A DNA stretch of 64,000 nt. It comes from Kallotenue papyrolyticum (GTDB taxonomy: Bacteria; Chloroflexota; Chloroflexia; Chloroflexales; Kallotenuaceae). The translations under genes were made by a program, and so were the position numbers. The notes under the pieces are model-generated. The model saw only the letters and a list, made by a program, of their open reading frames with translations. It was not told the origin of the DNA and ran no database searches. Position 1 is the stretch's first letter. Each line of letters opens with the position of its first letter. Where the stretch lies: positions 1,054,001-1,118,000 of the forward strand of contig NZ_JAGA01000003.1 in assembly GCF_000526415.1 (NCBI RefSeq). The letters are read 5' to 3'. This document shows positions 17,615-26,611 of the stretch, one piece after another.

Positions 17615-19225
17615 ATGGACGCACTGCTTCGCGTGGAACACCTCTCAAAGGGCTTTGGCACGCTGCCCGCTGTCCGTCGCGTCAGCTTCACGATCGCACC
17701 GGGCGAAGTTGTCGGTCTGGCAGGGCAAAGCGGCGCCGGCAAATCGGTTATCACCGCGCTGCTGGCCGGTCTCTACCCGGCCGACGAAGGCGAGATCATC
17801 TTCGCCGGGCGCCGGCTCACCTGGCCCTTCCACGCGCGCCGGCTGGGGATAGAGGTCATCTACCAGCAGCCAGAACTGGCGGACGCCCTGGATATCACCG
17901 CCAATCTGTTTTTGGGCCATGAACCGGGCTGGCCGTGTTGGAATAGCTGGCTCAAAGTTCCTGCGCGTCGCCGCATGGACCACGAAGCGGAACGCATTCT
18001 GGCGCGCCTGGGCGTACGCTTCAACTCGCTCCGCGAAACGGTGAGCAATCTCACCAGTGAGCAACGCCAGTTGATCGCCATTGCCCGCGTGTTGGCGCGG
18101 CCAGCCCGTCTGGTGATCATCGACGAGCCCACCGATGTCCTCAGCTACTCTTCACAGCACATTCTGTTGAACCTGATCCAGAGCTGGCAGCAACAGGGCA
18201 TGGCCGTGCTCTTCTGCAGCGACAATCTCGAGCATCTGTTTGCGGTCACCGACCGGATTGTCGCACTGCGCCAGGGCGAGGTTGTGGCAACCCAACGCAC
18301 CGATGAGACCAGCCGTGAAGAGATCGTCGCGGCACTGGTTGGCACCACCGACCGCCAGCAGCTCACACCCACGATCTGGGCCCTCGATAGCTACTACCGC
18401 GCCAAAGAACAAGCCGAGCAGTTGCGCGCGCACGAGCTGCTACTGCAGCGCCATCTGGCCACCCAGGACTCGCTGAATCGCGAGCTGATCGAACGGCTGG
18501 CTGAACAAGTCACTGCCCTTGATCGCGCCAACCTCAGCTTACAAGATGCGCAGCGCCGGCTGCTGACCGAGCGCGAGGAGGAACGCAAACACCTCGCGCG
18601 CGAGCTTCACGACCAGGTGCTGCAAGATTTGCTGAGCATCAACTATCAGCTTGAAGAACTGGCTGAAGAGACACCGCCCGATGCTATGCGTCAGACGGTC
18701 GCCGAGATCCGCGCCAGTATTCGCACTCTGGTTGATGATATCCGTCGGATCTGTGGAAACCTGCGACCGCCCACCATCGACAATCTGGGCTTGGGTGCCG
18801 CCCTCCAATCCTACACGCGCGAGTGGCAAGCACGGACCGGCATCCCGGTCAGCCTCGAGCTTGATCCACAGCTGGGCCGCTTGCCGGAGACCACCGAGCT
18901 GTCGATCTTTCGCATCGTGCAGGAAGGGCTGAACAATGTCCGCAAACATGCGGCTGCCAGCGCCGTACGCATCAGCCTGAAACACACCTCGCCACGCACA
19001 CTGATGGTGGTGCTGGCGGACAATGGACGTGGGCTACCGGAGAACTTTGATCTGGCGACTCTCTCGGCCAATCGGCGCTATGGCTTGTTAGGCATCGGCG
19101 AGCGCGTTGCCCTGCTGGGAGGACGCTTTAACATTCAAAACCAAGCCGACGGTGGCACCGTGCTCCAGGTGGAAATTCCCCATCCGCGCGTGGCGATCAC
19201 CGGTGAGACTCTCCTGCCGATATAA
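17615..19225 (+). CDS. ABC ATPase domain fused to a histidine kinase
   Basis: A 536-residue chimera. Residues 1-230 are one sugar-importer-type ATPase domain with Walker A GQSGAGKS (37-44), Q-loop near 84 and Walker B VIIDEPT (168-173). The signature is LTSEQ (146-150) instead of LSGGQ, and the switch His is replaced by Asp203 in CSDNL, so hydrolysis is probably poor. A coiled-coil-like linker (about 260-325) leads to a HisKA_3 dimerisation domain with phosphoacceptor His332 (ELHDQ) and a full HATPase domain (N-box QEGLNN 436-441, G-box DNGRG 469-473). It ends the transport operon. I infer an ATPase turned sensor that docks on the permease. The NarL-class regulator at 10006-11055 is the likely partner. 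Confidence 0.92.
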   Translation: MDALLRVEHLSKGFGTLPAVRRVSFTIAPGEVVGLAGQSGAGKSVITALLAGLYPADEGEIIFAGRRLTWPFHARRLGIEVIYQQPELADALDITANLFLGHEPGWPCWNSWLKVPARRRMDHEAERILARLGVRFNSLRETVSNLTSEQRQLIAIARVLARPARLVIIDEPTDVLSYSSQHILLNLIQSWQQQGMAVLFCSDNLEHLFAVTDRIVALRQGEVVATQRTDETSREEIVAALVGTTDRQQLTPTIWALDSYYRAKEQAEQLRAHELLLQRHLATQDSLNRELIERLAEQVTALDRANLSLQDAQRRLLTEREEERKHLARELHDQVLQDLLSINYQLEELAEETPPDAMRQTVAEIRASIRTLVDDIRRICGNLRPPTIDNLGLGAALQSYTREWQARTGIPVSLELDPQLGRLPETTELSIFRIVQEGLNNVRKHAAASAVRISLKHTSPRTLMVVLADNGRGLPENFDLATLSANRRYGLLGIGERVALLGGRFNIQNQADGGTVLQVEIPHPRVAITGETLLPI

Positions 19226-19252
19226 TCGCCGCCCTGCGCCGAGGCCGCTCGC

Positions 19253-19795
19253 TTATGGCTGCTGGTTGGTGACCAGACTCAGCAGGCGGTCGCGCATCTG
19301 GCTGAGCTCCTCATCAAGACCACGCGGATTGACGAGCAGATCGGCGCGAATACGGCTGATGCCCTGGCGCTCGGTGTCGAGCTGGGGCTTGAAATCCTCG
19401 GGCATGAGCGCAAAGGCCTGATCCAGCGAGAGCTTGACCGCCACCAGCTCGCCGTCGGCGCGTGCCAGATCGTTGATCTGTAGCGCTTCCATGGCGAACG
19501 AGATCTGCCAGACGGCTTTGAAGACCGCGGTGGCGGCGCGCTGATCGGCGAGCTGCTGCTCAAGCTGCCGCACCTGCTGCCAGAGCGCCTCCGGCGGCGC
19601 AGCGGTGGGCAGCGGTTGCGGCGCCGGGGTCGGCAACTGCACCACGATCGGCTGCAGCGGGCCGGGCGTGGGCGTCGGCGTCGGCGATTGGAGCGCCGCC
19701 AAGCCGCGCTCCAGGGCCAGGGTCAGCCCCGCCGCCAGCAGCGCCGTCACGCCGATCACGACCCACGTGGACCACCGCCGTAGCTCCGTGCTCAT
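19253..19795 (-). CDS. membrane-anchored protein with Pro/Thr linker and coiled coil
   Basis: A 180-residue protein starting at MSTELRRW. One transmembrane helix lies near residues 10-30, then a PTPTPTP-type flexible linker, then an alpha-helical domain rich in Leu/Gln with coiled-coil character. The topology suggests an extracytoplasmic helical domain held off the membrane. I know no family name. It is convergent with the ABC-kinase gene and follows the ANTAR regulator on its own strand, 80 bp away. Function unknown. Confidence 0.65.
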   Translation of the reverse strand: MSTELRRWSTWVVIGVTALLAAGLTLALERGLAALQSPTPTPTPGPLQPIVVQLPTPAPQPLPTAAPPEALWQQVRQLEQQLADQRAATAVFKAVWQISFAMEALQINDLARADGELVAVKLSLDQAFALMPEDFKPQLDTERQGISRIRADLLVNPRGLDEELSQMRDRLLSLVTNQQP

Positions 19796-19876
19796 GGCGC
19801 TGCGCTCATCCAACACCGTTGCGGCGCGCCGGTGATGGCACGTGCAACGGTCGCACCGGCAGGCAGGTGGACAACA

Positions 19877-20458
19877 TCAGTGCTCGATCTGCGCCGCCAG
19901 CAGCAAGGCCTGCGCGATCTCCTTCATCGGCTTGCGCGTGTTCATTGAGAGCTGCTGGATCTTGCGGAAGGCCTCCGCCTCGGTCAGACCCTGCTGTTCC
20001 ATCAGCAGACCCTTGGCGCGCTCGACCACCTTGCGCGTTTCGAGGGCTTCTTTGAGGTCGCCGATCTGCTTGTCCATGGCGCGCAGCTCGGCAAAGCGCG
20101 CCATGGCCACCTCCAGCGCCGGCAGCAGATCTGCCTCGCGGAAGGGCTTGACCAAATAGGCCACCACGCCGGCTTCCTTGGCGCGCTCGACCAGCTCGCG
20201 GTCGCTGTAGGCCGTCAGCAGCAGCACCGGCGCGATGCGCTCCTGCGTTAGAATCTCGGCGGCCTGGATACCGTCCAACCTGGGCATTTTGATGTCCATG
20301 ACGACCAGATCGGGGCGCAATTCGCGGGCCAGATTGATCGCGCTGACGCCGTCCCCGGCCTCACCGACGACCAGATAGCCCAGGCCCACCAACGTCTCTT
20401 TGAGGTTCATACGGATCAGCGACTCATCGTCAGCGATGACCAGACGGGTCTGCGCCAT
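19877..20458 (-). CDS. ANTAR-domain response regulator (AmiR/NasT family)
   Basis: A 193-residue regulator. Residues 1-120 form a receiver (IADDESLIR acidic pocket, VVMDIKMP phosphoacceptor, LVKPF with the conserved Lys). A three-helix ANTAR domain follows (KVVERAKGLLMEQQG, MKEIAQALL), which binds paired hairpins in nascent RNA to prevent termination. The start at 20458 has GGGAGG upstream. It is 186 bp downstream of the PhoB-like gene on the same strand. No obvious paired-hairpin ANTAR target was found nearby. Confidence 0.9.
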   Translation of the reverse strand: MAQTRLVIADDESLIRMNLKETLVGLGYLVVGEAGDGVSAINLARELRPDLVVMDIKMPRLDGIQAAEILTQERIAPVLLLTAYSDRELVERAKEAGVVAYLVKPFREADLLPALEVAMARFAELRAMDKQIGDLKEALETRKVVERAKGLLMEQQGLTEAEAFRKIQQLSMNTRKPMKEIAQALLLAAQIEH

Positions 20459-20644
20459 AACGGATCCTCCCACCGGAAGCGATTAGATGTGCTTGCGCGT
20501 GCAGCCTGGAGTATACGCTGCCGATCGGCGACTGTCAAAGGTCAGACGCCTGCGCCGACCACGTTTGTACGAAGTGCACAAACCGCCGTGCATGGCGTGA
20601 GGGGCACGCTCATGCGCGGCGGACTACCCCAAGGCGGCAAGGGG

Positions 20645-21406
20645 TCAGGCGGGCCGATCCTGCTCTTGCTGCTTGCGGAAATCGACGAAGCGATAGCCGA
20701 CCCCACGTTCGGTCAGGATATACTTGGGATTGGCCGGATCCTCTTCGATCTTTTGGCGCAGATAGGTGATATACAGCCGTAGATAGTGGCTTTCGTCGCG
20801 GTATTCCGGACCCCACACCTTGGTCAGCAACACATCGTGCGGCATCACCCAGCCCGCATTCTGCACCAGGTGGTAGAGCAGGCGATACTCGGTAGGACGC
20901 AGGCTGATCGGTTTGCCGTTGACCAAGACCTCGTGCCGTGCAAAGTCGATCGTGAGCCGGTCGTCGATCTTGAGCGTGGTCTGCGGCACCGGCGGCGGCG
21001 CGGCATGCCGGCGCAACACTGCGCGGATGCGGCTGACCAGCTCACGCTGATCGAAGGGCTTGCCGATGTAATCATCCGCACCCAACTCCAGGCCGCGCAC
21101 GCGATCCTCGGGCTGATCCTTGGCGGTCAGCATGATCACCGGCACAGTGGAAAACTGCCGCAGGCGGCGCAGCACCTCAAAGCCGTCCATGCCCGGCATC
21201 ATCACATCCAGCAGCACGATGTCGGGCATGTCGTTGCGCACCCGCTCCAGCGCCTCACGGCCATTGGTCGCGGTGATCACGCGACAGCCCTCCAGCTCAA
21301 GATTCATGCGCACCACCTGGATCAGGCGCGGCTCGTCATCGACGACCAGCACCAGGCGGCCCTTCAGCTCGATACGCGGCTGTTCGGTGGGATCCGAAAA
21401 GGTCAT
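20645..21406 (-). CDS. OmpR/PhoB-family response regulator
   Basis: A 253-residue regulator with an N-terminal receiver (VVDDEPRL, phosphoacceptor in [16 protein letters not shown] Lys) and a C-terminal winged helix ([26 protein letters not shown]). Its start codon overlaps the stop of the gene before it (ATGA), so the two are translationally coupled. The GAF-PAS kinase two genes upstream is its likely partner. Confidence 0.92.
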   Translation of the reverse strand: MTFSDPTEQPRIELKGRLVLVVDDEPRLIQVVRMNLELEGCRVITATNGREALERVRNDMPDIVLLDVMMPGMDGFEVLRRLRQFSTVPVIMLTAKDQPEDRVRGLELGADDYIGKPFDQRELVSRIRAVLRRHAAPPPVPQTTLKIDDRLTIDFARHEVLVNGKPISLRPTEYRLLYHLVQNAGWVMPHDVLLTKVWGPEYRDESHYLRLYITYLRQKIEEDPANPKYILTERGVGYRFVDFRKQQEQDRPA

Positions 21407-22188
21407 ACATCCTCGGCATCAGGTTGTGTGCTGCGGCGGGTCCGTGTGCGGCGCGTACGGGTGGCACCGCTCTCCTCAGGCGCGGCATCCGGCGCGGCGC
21501 TGCTGCTCGCCTCGCTGCTCGCCTCGCTGCTCGTGCGCGTGCGGCGGACGCGGGTTGTGCCCGTGCTGCTGTCGGCGGCGCCGGTCGTCGCGCGCGCCGT
21601 ACGCGTGCGCCGGCCCGTGGTTGTGCCCTGCTGCGCCGCGGTCTCCCCGCTGGCGGCAGCCGGCATGGCGCCGGCCGGTTCCGGTTCGGTCGGCGTGCCG
21701 TTCTGCGCCGCCGGTGGCGCGCCCCTGGCCGCCTGCGCGGCGGTCGGCTCGCTCGCCGGAAGCAACGCTTCGGACGCGCCTGCCTCGCGGAGCCGGCTAT
21801 CGCCGGGGGCCTCCTCCGGCGCGAGCAACGAGCTGGCCGATGGAGCAGCGCTGGATGGCCGCAGCGGCAGTCCTGCCCGCCCACGCGTCACCGACGTGCG
21901 CGCCGGCGCCGATGCCGGCCGACTGCCACCCGCTGTCGCCGGCCGCCGGATCACCACCACCGGCACCGTCTCACCCGCCGGCCGCGCTGCCGGTTCGGGC
22001 TGCCAGGGCCGCACCTCATAGCCGCGCGCCGCCAGCCGCCGCGCAAATGCCTCATCGACCATAACTTCATCAAAAACGTCAGCATCGTAGCCGCCGTACA
22101 TTTCACGCAACATTTCGCTGATCGATTCAGCATACGTGTAAATATCGTTGAGACTCATAATCTCACGCAGCATTTTACGCTCAGCCAT
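21403..22188 (-). CDS. hypothetical protein with basic RTRRT low-complexity tail
   Basis: A 261-residue protein. The first ~65 residues look folded and acidic-helical ([20 protein letters not shown]). The rest is low complexity: Ala/Ser/Pro/Glu linkers and, near the C-terminus, four basic blocks of the type RTRRTRT. The start at 22188 has GGAG eight bases upstream. It lies between the sensor kinase and the PhoB-like regulator and overlaps the latter by 4 bp, so it is probably part of that signalling unit. The tail could bind nucleic acid. No family recognised. Confidence 0.7.
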   Translation of the reverse strand: MAERKMLREIMSLNDIYTYAESISEMLREMYGGYDADVFDEVMVDEAFARRLAARGYEVRPWQPEPAARPAGETVPVVVIRRPATAGGSRPASAPARTSVTRGRAGLPLRPSSAAPSASSLLAPEEAPGDSRLREAGASEALLPASEPTAAQAARGAPPAAQNGTPTEPEPAGAMPAAASGETAAQQGTTTGRRTRTARATTGAADSSTGTTRVRRTRTSSEASSEASSSAAPDAAPEESGATRTRRTRTRRSTQPDAEDV

Positions 22189-22350
22189 ACATATCACTCC
22201 ATAGGCTTGAAAAGCAACGCCAAACCGCGACACACTGCGAGCATGATCCATACGCGCGACAGAAACGTGGCATCCCCTGCCGCCGAGAGTGCTGCAGTAG
22301 CATGCGTCGGCATGTGCTCGACCGATGTTATGCCTATGATAACACACGCG

Positions 22351-24015
22351 CTACCCGTTCGCGGCAGCGGATGCGTGTGGATCCTGCTGATCGGCAACCA
22401 TCTGCGCCTGAGCAGCTGTGTTGGCAGCCTCGGCAACCGGCAATTGGCGATGCTCCAGCGGCAGCGTGAAAATAAAGCGCGCGCCGCGTCCGGGCTGGCT
22501 CTCAACCCGAATCTGGCCACCATGCGCCTCGATGATCGCTTTGGTCAGGTACAACCCCAACCCGGCGCCCTGCGTCTGACGCCCAAGCGTATTGTCCACG
22601 CGGTAGAAGCGCTCAAAGATGCGTTGTTGATCCTCCGGCGCGATACCGATGCCCTGATCCGCTACGTACACCACTGCCTGATCGCCATCGACCCAGCCGC
22701 CGACCCGGATTACGCCGCCGTTGGGGCTGTATTTGACGGCGTTGGAGAGCAGATTGGTGAGCACCATGCGGATGCGCTCTTCGTCGGCGTGGACCGGTGG
22801 CATGTTGGACGGAAAGCGGATCTGAAACTCAAAGCGCTCGGAGGCGGTCGCGGCGATGGCCTGCACCGCGCGCGCGGCCAGCGACGGCAGATCGACCGGT
22901 CCAAGCTGCAACGCCAGGCCGCCTGCCTGCAGGCGGGAGACATCTAGCAGGTTGCCGATCAGCGTATCCAGGCGATCGGCCTCTTCCTCGATCACTGCCA
23001 ACCCCTCGCGGATCGTCTGCTGATCCCAGTTGGCGTCGGGACGGCGCAAGGTACTGGCATAGCCCTTGATGATTGCCACCGGCGTTTTCAGCTCGTGCGA
23101 GATGACCGAGATGAAGGTAGCCTGCTGCTGCTCCTCCCGTTTGCGCGTGGTGATATCGCGCACGTTGGCGATCGCCCCCAGAAACTCGCCGTGCGGCCCG
23201 TAGGTGGGCGAGTAGCGGCTCGATACATAGCGCTCACGGCCATCGCGTGTGGTGATGCGGCCCTCCACGGTTGGATTGGGCTCGGGCGGCCGGCGCTGCA
23301 GCGGACAGGCCGTCAGGCAGATGTTGAACCCCTGTTCGTTGTGGATGCCGAGCACCTCGGCACAGGGACGGCCGATCGCCTCCTCGCGCGGCCAGCCGGT
23401 GAGCTGTTCCATAGCGCGGTTGAAGGTAGTGATGCGCCAGCGATGATCGATAATCATCACGCCGTCGGCCGACTGTTCGATGATCGCATTGAGGCGTTCC
23501 TGCTCCTGCACCGCGGCGCGGTACAGGCGCGCATTTTGCACAGCAACTGCCGCCTGGGCGGCGAACGCGGCGATCAGCGACTCATCCGCCATGGTAAAGG
23601 CCACGTTCACTGCGGCGCGAAAGACGACGATGAAGCCGATCGGCCGCTGGCCGATCAGCAGTGGGAGGCTGATCATCTGGCGCAGCGGCAGACGCACCTC
23701 CTCAGCGGTTTGCCATAACAGGCGCGCCTGTTGCTCGCGCGTCACGCGCGGATCGGCCAAGCCCGCCAGCAACGCCGTGAAGGCCGGGTAGTGCTCTGGC
23801 GGAATCTGGTAGGAAACGGCGATGCGCAGGCGCTCCGCACTTTCGCCCGGCGCCTCGTACAGCGCAATAAAGCCATAGTTGCCGGCGACGATCTCCACGG
23901 CATAGCGCACCACCAGGCTCAACACCGTCTCCAAATCCAACTGCGCGGTGATCGCTTGGTTGATGCGCAACAGGTAATCGCGCTGCCGTAGTTGATAGTC
24001 GCCAAGATCTAACAT
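22351..24015 (-). CDS. GAF-PAS sensor histidine kinase
   Basis: A 554-residue soluble kinase without clear membrane segments. A GAF domain covers about 20-170, a PAS domain with PAC about 175-295, then HisKA (ISHELKTPVAIIKGY, phosphoacceptor His) and HATPase (NLLSNAVKYSP N-box, DQGIGI and GAGLGLYL G-boxes). The signal is unknown; the GAF and PAS domains suggest a cytoplasmic ligand or redox cue. It is the first gene of a four- or five-gene minus-strand signalling cluster, divergent from hsp20. Confidence 0.9.
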   Translation of the reverse strand: MLDLGDYQLRQRDYLLRINQAITAQLDLETVLSLVVRYAVEIVAGNYGFIALYEAPGESAERLRIAVSYQIPPEHYPAFTALLAGLADPRVTREQQARLLWQTAEEVRLPLRQMISLPLLIGQRPIGFIVVFRAAVNVAFTMADESLIAAFAAQAAVAVQNARLYRAAVQEQERLNAIIEQSADGVMIIDHRWRITTFNRAMEQLTGWPREEAIGRPCAEVLGIHNEQGFNICLTACPLQRRPPEPNPTVEGRITTRDGRERYVSSRYSPTYGPHGEFLGAIANVRDITTRKREEQQQATFISVISHELKTPVAIIKGYASTLRRPDANWDQQTIREGLAVIEEEADRLDTLIGNLLDVSRLQAGGLALQLGPVDLPSLAARAVQAIAATASERFEFQIRFPSNMPPVHADEERIRMVLTNLLSNAVKYSPNGGVIRVGGWVDGDQAVVYVADQGIGIAPEDQQRIFERFYRVDNTLGRQTQGAGLGLYLTKAIIEAHGGQIRVESQPGRGARFIFTLPLEHRQLPVAEAANTAAQAQMVADQQDPHASAAANG

Positions 24016-24072
24016 GGTTCTAATGCTCCATCAATACCCCATTAACGCGGCCACCGTATACTGTGCTACAGA

Positions 24073-24084
24073 ACCGTTAACGGT
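24073..24084. promoter_or_regulatory. 12-bp perfect palindrome between the sensor kinase and hsp20
   Basis: ACCGTTAACGGT lies midway in the divergent 135-bp region. It ends 22 bp before a TATAAC box (24107-24112) facing hsp20, so it sits over the expected -35 region. It is a plausible operator for one or both genes. Confidence 0.4.
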
Positions 24085-24150
24085 CACCCGCTGGCATGGT
24101 GATCAGTATAACGGAAAGCCATCAGGAGCAGCAACCGAGGAGGGATCGCT

Positions 24151-24654
24151 ATGACCAACCTGCGTCGGTGGGATCCGTTCAGCGAGATGATGAGCCTGCG
24201 CGATGCGGTCAACCAACTGTTTGAGGAGAGCTTCGTCAGCCCGGCACGCTTCGGCGGCAGCGGCAGCCTGAGCCTGCCCATGAACGTTAGCGAGACAGCG
24301 GACAGTTTTATCGTTGAGGCGGTCGTGCCCGGTCTGCGCCCGGAGGATCTGGAGGTCACGCTGGAAGACAACGTGTTGACGATCCGGGGCGAGGTGCGGC
24401 AAGAGCAGCAGACCAGCGACAAGCAGGCCAACTACCACATCATGGAGCGTCGCTATGGCCGCTTCAGCCGCTCGATCGCGCTGCCGACAGCAGTCAAGGC
24501 GGACGGCATCCAGGCCACGCTGGAGCACGGCATCCTGCGGCTGGAGATCCCCAAGGCTGAGGAAGTCAAGCCGCGGCGCATCACCGTCACCAGTGGCGGC
24601 GCGCAGCGGGGCCGGACGCTGGAGGTCAATGCCGAGCAGCAGCGCAACGCTTGA
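24151..24654 (+). CDS. hsp20: Hsp20 small heat-shock protein
   Basis: A 167-residue alpha-crystallin-type holdase that keeps unfolding proteins soluble without ATP. The N-terminal segment is WDPFSEMMSLRDAVNQLFEE. The crystallin domain begins at MNVSETADSFIVEAVVPG and includes GVLxLxxPK-like GILRLEIPKAEE. The C-terminal tail lacks an obvious IXI motif. GAGGAGGG precedes the ATG, and a strong intrinsic terminator follows, so it is a single-gene unit. Confidence 0.93.
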   Translation: MTNLRRWDPFSEMMSLRDAVNQLFEESFVSPARFGGSGSLSLPMNVSETADSFIVEAVVPGLRPEDLEVTLEDNVLTIRGEVRQEQQTSDKQANYHIMERRYGRFSRSIALPTAVKADGIQATLEHGILRLEIPKAEEVKPRRITVTSGGAQRGRTLEVNAEQQRNA

Positions 24655-24665
24655 TCGGCCATACG

Positions 24666-24701
24666 CGCCCGCCGGATCGCGGTGATCCGGCGGGCGTTTT
24701 T
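24666..24701 (+). terminator. intrinsic terminator of hsp20
   Basis: A perfect 13-bp GC-rich stem (24666-24678 with 24684-24696), a 5-base loop and TTTTT directly after. Confidence 0.92.
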
Positions 24702-24918
24702 GCACTTTACAATTCCGGAAACAACCGATCAAAGGTGTGTCAATGATTGCAAGGGCTGCTGCATACCTCTAATGAACCCTCACAACCACCAACGCACGAG
24801 AAGCATTTACACGGCCCTAGACATTCGCCGACAACTATGCTAGGATTATCCTCGATGGCTGCGAGCAGCCGCCGGGCGACGCGCCGAGGCCGATGCGCAG
24901 CCAAGCAGGAGTCACGGT

Positions 24919-25230
24919 ATGCAGATCGATCAATCCAGCCGACGGGCCCGCAAACTGATCGCCGACCTCCAGCTGACCGAAGACGAAGTGCGGCAGATCA
25001 TTGCTGCCGCCCGGATCAACCTTGCCACCTTCGATCCGGAGTACCGTGCCAACGTAACTCAACTGTCGCAGGAGCTGGATCGCAGCCGGCCCACGATCTA
25101 CAACTGGGCCGATCGCGCCTTGGAAGCAACCGTCGAAACCTTTCGTAGCATCCGCACCGGGCGGCCGCCCAAAAATGCCGCACCCCGGCGGATGCGCCGC
25201 CGGGCCACAGGCGGCAAACCCCACGAATAA
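24919..25230 (+). CDS. small helix-turn-helix protein
   Basis: A 103-residue protein with a central helix-turn-helix (VTQLSQELDRSRPTIYNWADR), resembling the DNA-binding part of IS630/Mu-type or MerR-like proteins, and a very basic C-terminus (GRPPKNAAPRRMRRR). It has AGGAG eight bases before the ATG. No transposase remnants flank it, so it is more likely a small stand-alone DNA-binding protein than an IS fragment. Its target is unknown. Confidence 0.6.
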   Translation: MQIDQSSRRARKLIADLQLTEDEVRQIIAAARINLATFDPEYRANVTQLSQELDRSRPTIYNWADRALEATVETFRSIRTGRPPKNAAPRRMRRRATGGKPHE

Positions 25231-25292
25231 GTGTCTGCGGCGCGCCTGAAGTCCCACTCGCGCTGCTCCTAGGAGTAATGGCCAGAGATAGG

Positions 25293-25310
25293 CCGGCAGT
25301 TTACTGCCGG
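25293..25310. repeat. CCGGCAGT/ACTGCCGG inverted repeat
   Basis: A near-continuous 8-bp dyad in the 200-bp gap before the roadblock gene. No T-tract follows on either strand, so it looks more like an operator than a terminator. Confidence 0.35.
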
Positions 25311-25430
25311 TCGCTGTGGGGCTGCGTATCATACAGCCAGACCGCACGCGCGGGCACCCGGCGCAACTTGCACCGTGCTGCCAAAGGGACAGTACGGCCT
25401 ATTTCGCCAACGACGAGAAGGCAGGAAACC

Positions 25431-25931
25431 ATGGCTCTCGATCCGCAGCTGACCAGTTTGATCGTCCCGCCCGAAGAGATCGCCAACATCGAAGAGGTCC
25501 TCAACCGGCTGGTAGAGGAAACCGGCGGGAATCACGCCCTGTTGCTGGATAAAAGTGGCCAGGTGATCGCATGCCATGGCGACGCCAGCCGCCAGGACAC
25601 CACCGCGCTCGGCGCGCTGATCGCCGGCACCTTTGCTTCCTCGCGCGAGGTAGCCAAGCTGCTGCGCGAAAAAGATTTCAAGATGCTCTTCCAGCAGGGG
25701 GCCAAGGAGAACCTGTTTATTGCCCTGATCGCCGAGCAGTGGATTTTGACGATCATCTTCAACAAGGAGACCCACATCGGCCTGGTCAAGGTGCTGATCA
25801 AGAAGGCCTCCGAGGAGCTCACGACGATTCTGCAGCGTGTTCGGCAATCGCGGCGGGTGCGCAACGATGTGCTCAACTCCAGCCTCCGCACCTCGATGGC
25901 AGACACCATCGATCTGTTATTCCGAGACTAA
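25431..25931 (+). CDS. roadblock/LC7 domain protein (MglB-like)
   Basis: A 166-residue protein whose central part is a roadblock/LC7 domain (ALLLDKSGQVIACHGD, then LFIALIAEQWILTIIFN). In bacteria these act as GTPase-activating or scaffolding partners of MglA Ras-like GTPases. The MglA gene begins 17 bp downstream. The C-terminal ~40 residues extend the usual domain. AGGA precedes the ATG. Confidence 0.88.
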   Translation: MALDPQLTSLIVPPEEIANIEEVLNRLVEETGGNHALLLDKSGQVIACHGDASRQDTTALGALIAGTFASSREVAKLLREKDFKMLFQQGAKENLFIALIAEQWILTIIFNKETHIGLVKVLIKKASEELTTILQRVRQSRRVRNDVLNSSLRTSMADTIDLLFRD

Positions 25932-25948
25932 GGCAGGGAGCACGACTC

Positions 25949-26524
25949 ATGGCACTGATCAACGTTGCCGCACGCGAAATTCACTGCAAGATTGTCTATT
26001 ACGGCCCGGGCATGGGCGGTAAAACCACCAACCTGCAGTGGATTCACAGTCAGGTTCCCCGCGCCAACAAGGGCGAGCTCTTGTCGATCGCCACCGAAAC
26101 CGAGCGCACGCTCTTTTTTGACTTCCTACCACTCGATCTGGGCAAGGTACGCGGCTTTCAAACGCGCTTCCACCTCTATACTGTTCCCGGTCAGGTGCTC
26201 TACGAGCGCACACGCGTCGCCGTGCTCAACGGCGCCGACGGTGTCGTCTTTGTCGCCGACTCACAACGCCACAAACTCGAAGAAAACATCAACAGCCTGA
26301 AAGAGCTGGCGCGCAACATCCAGAAACAGGGCAAAAAATTTCAGGAATTCCCGCTGGTGTTGCAGTACAACAAACGCGATCTGCCGAACGTCCTGCCGGT
26401 AGCGGTGCTGGATAAATATCTCAATCCGTTCGGCTGGCCGCGCTTCGAAGCCTGCGCCGCTTCTGGGCCGGGCGTCTTCGATACGCTCAAGGCGATTAGC
26501 AAGCTGGTGATTGCCAAACTTTAG
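25949..26524 (+). CDS. MglA-family Ras-like GTPase
   Basis: A 191-residue small GTPase. The P-loop is GPGMGGKTTN, switch II is TVPGQVLYERTR, and guanine specificity is QYNKRDL. MglA proteins set cell polarity and drive gliding or type IV pili in myxobacteria; in Chloroflexota the role is less clear. It is in an operon with its roadblock partner, and a DUF4388 protein follows, a recurrent trio. Confidence 0.92.
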   Translation: MALINVAAREIHCKIVYYGPGMGGKTTNLQWIHSQVPRANKGELLSIATETERTLFFDFLPLDLGKVRGFQTRFHLYTVPGQVLYERTRVAVLNGADGVVFVADSQRHKLEENINSLKELARNIQKQGKKFQEFPLVLQYNKRDLPNVLPVAVLDKYLNPFGWPRFEACAASGPGVFDTLKAISKLVIAKL

Positions 26525-26576
26525 CAGGGTCAGGGTTCAGCCTTCAGGCATCATCCGTCGGCCAGCTGCTCGCTCG

Positions 26577-26611
26577 CTGATAGCTGATGGCTGATAGCTG
26601 ATACCTGATAG
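26577..26611 (+). repeat. five tandem 7-bp repeats (CTGATAG type)
   Basis: Units read CTGATAG, CTGATGG, CTGATAG, CTGATAC, CTGATAG, just upstream of the DUF4388 gene and overlapping the place where its ribosome site should be. No standard Shine-Dalgarno sequence is seen for that gene. Confidence 0.85.

Noticed and set aside
19877-20458. ANTAR-type paired hairpins near the ANTAR regulator
   Set aside because: I scanned the adjacent intergenic stretches and saw no two consecutive hexaloop hairpins followed by a terminator.
24919-25230. Transposase fragment
   Set aside because: It has its own start and ribosome site, is a complete small HTH protein, and no inverted repeats or catalytic remnants flank it.
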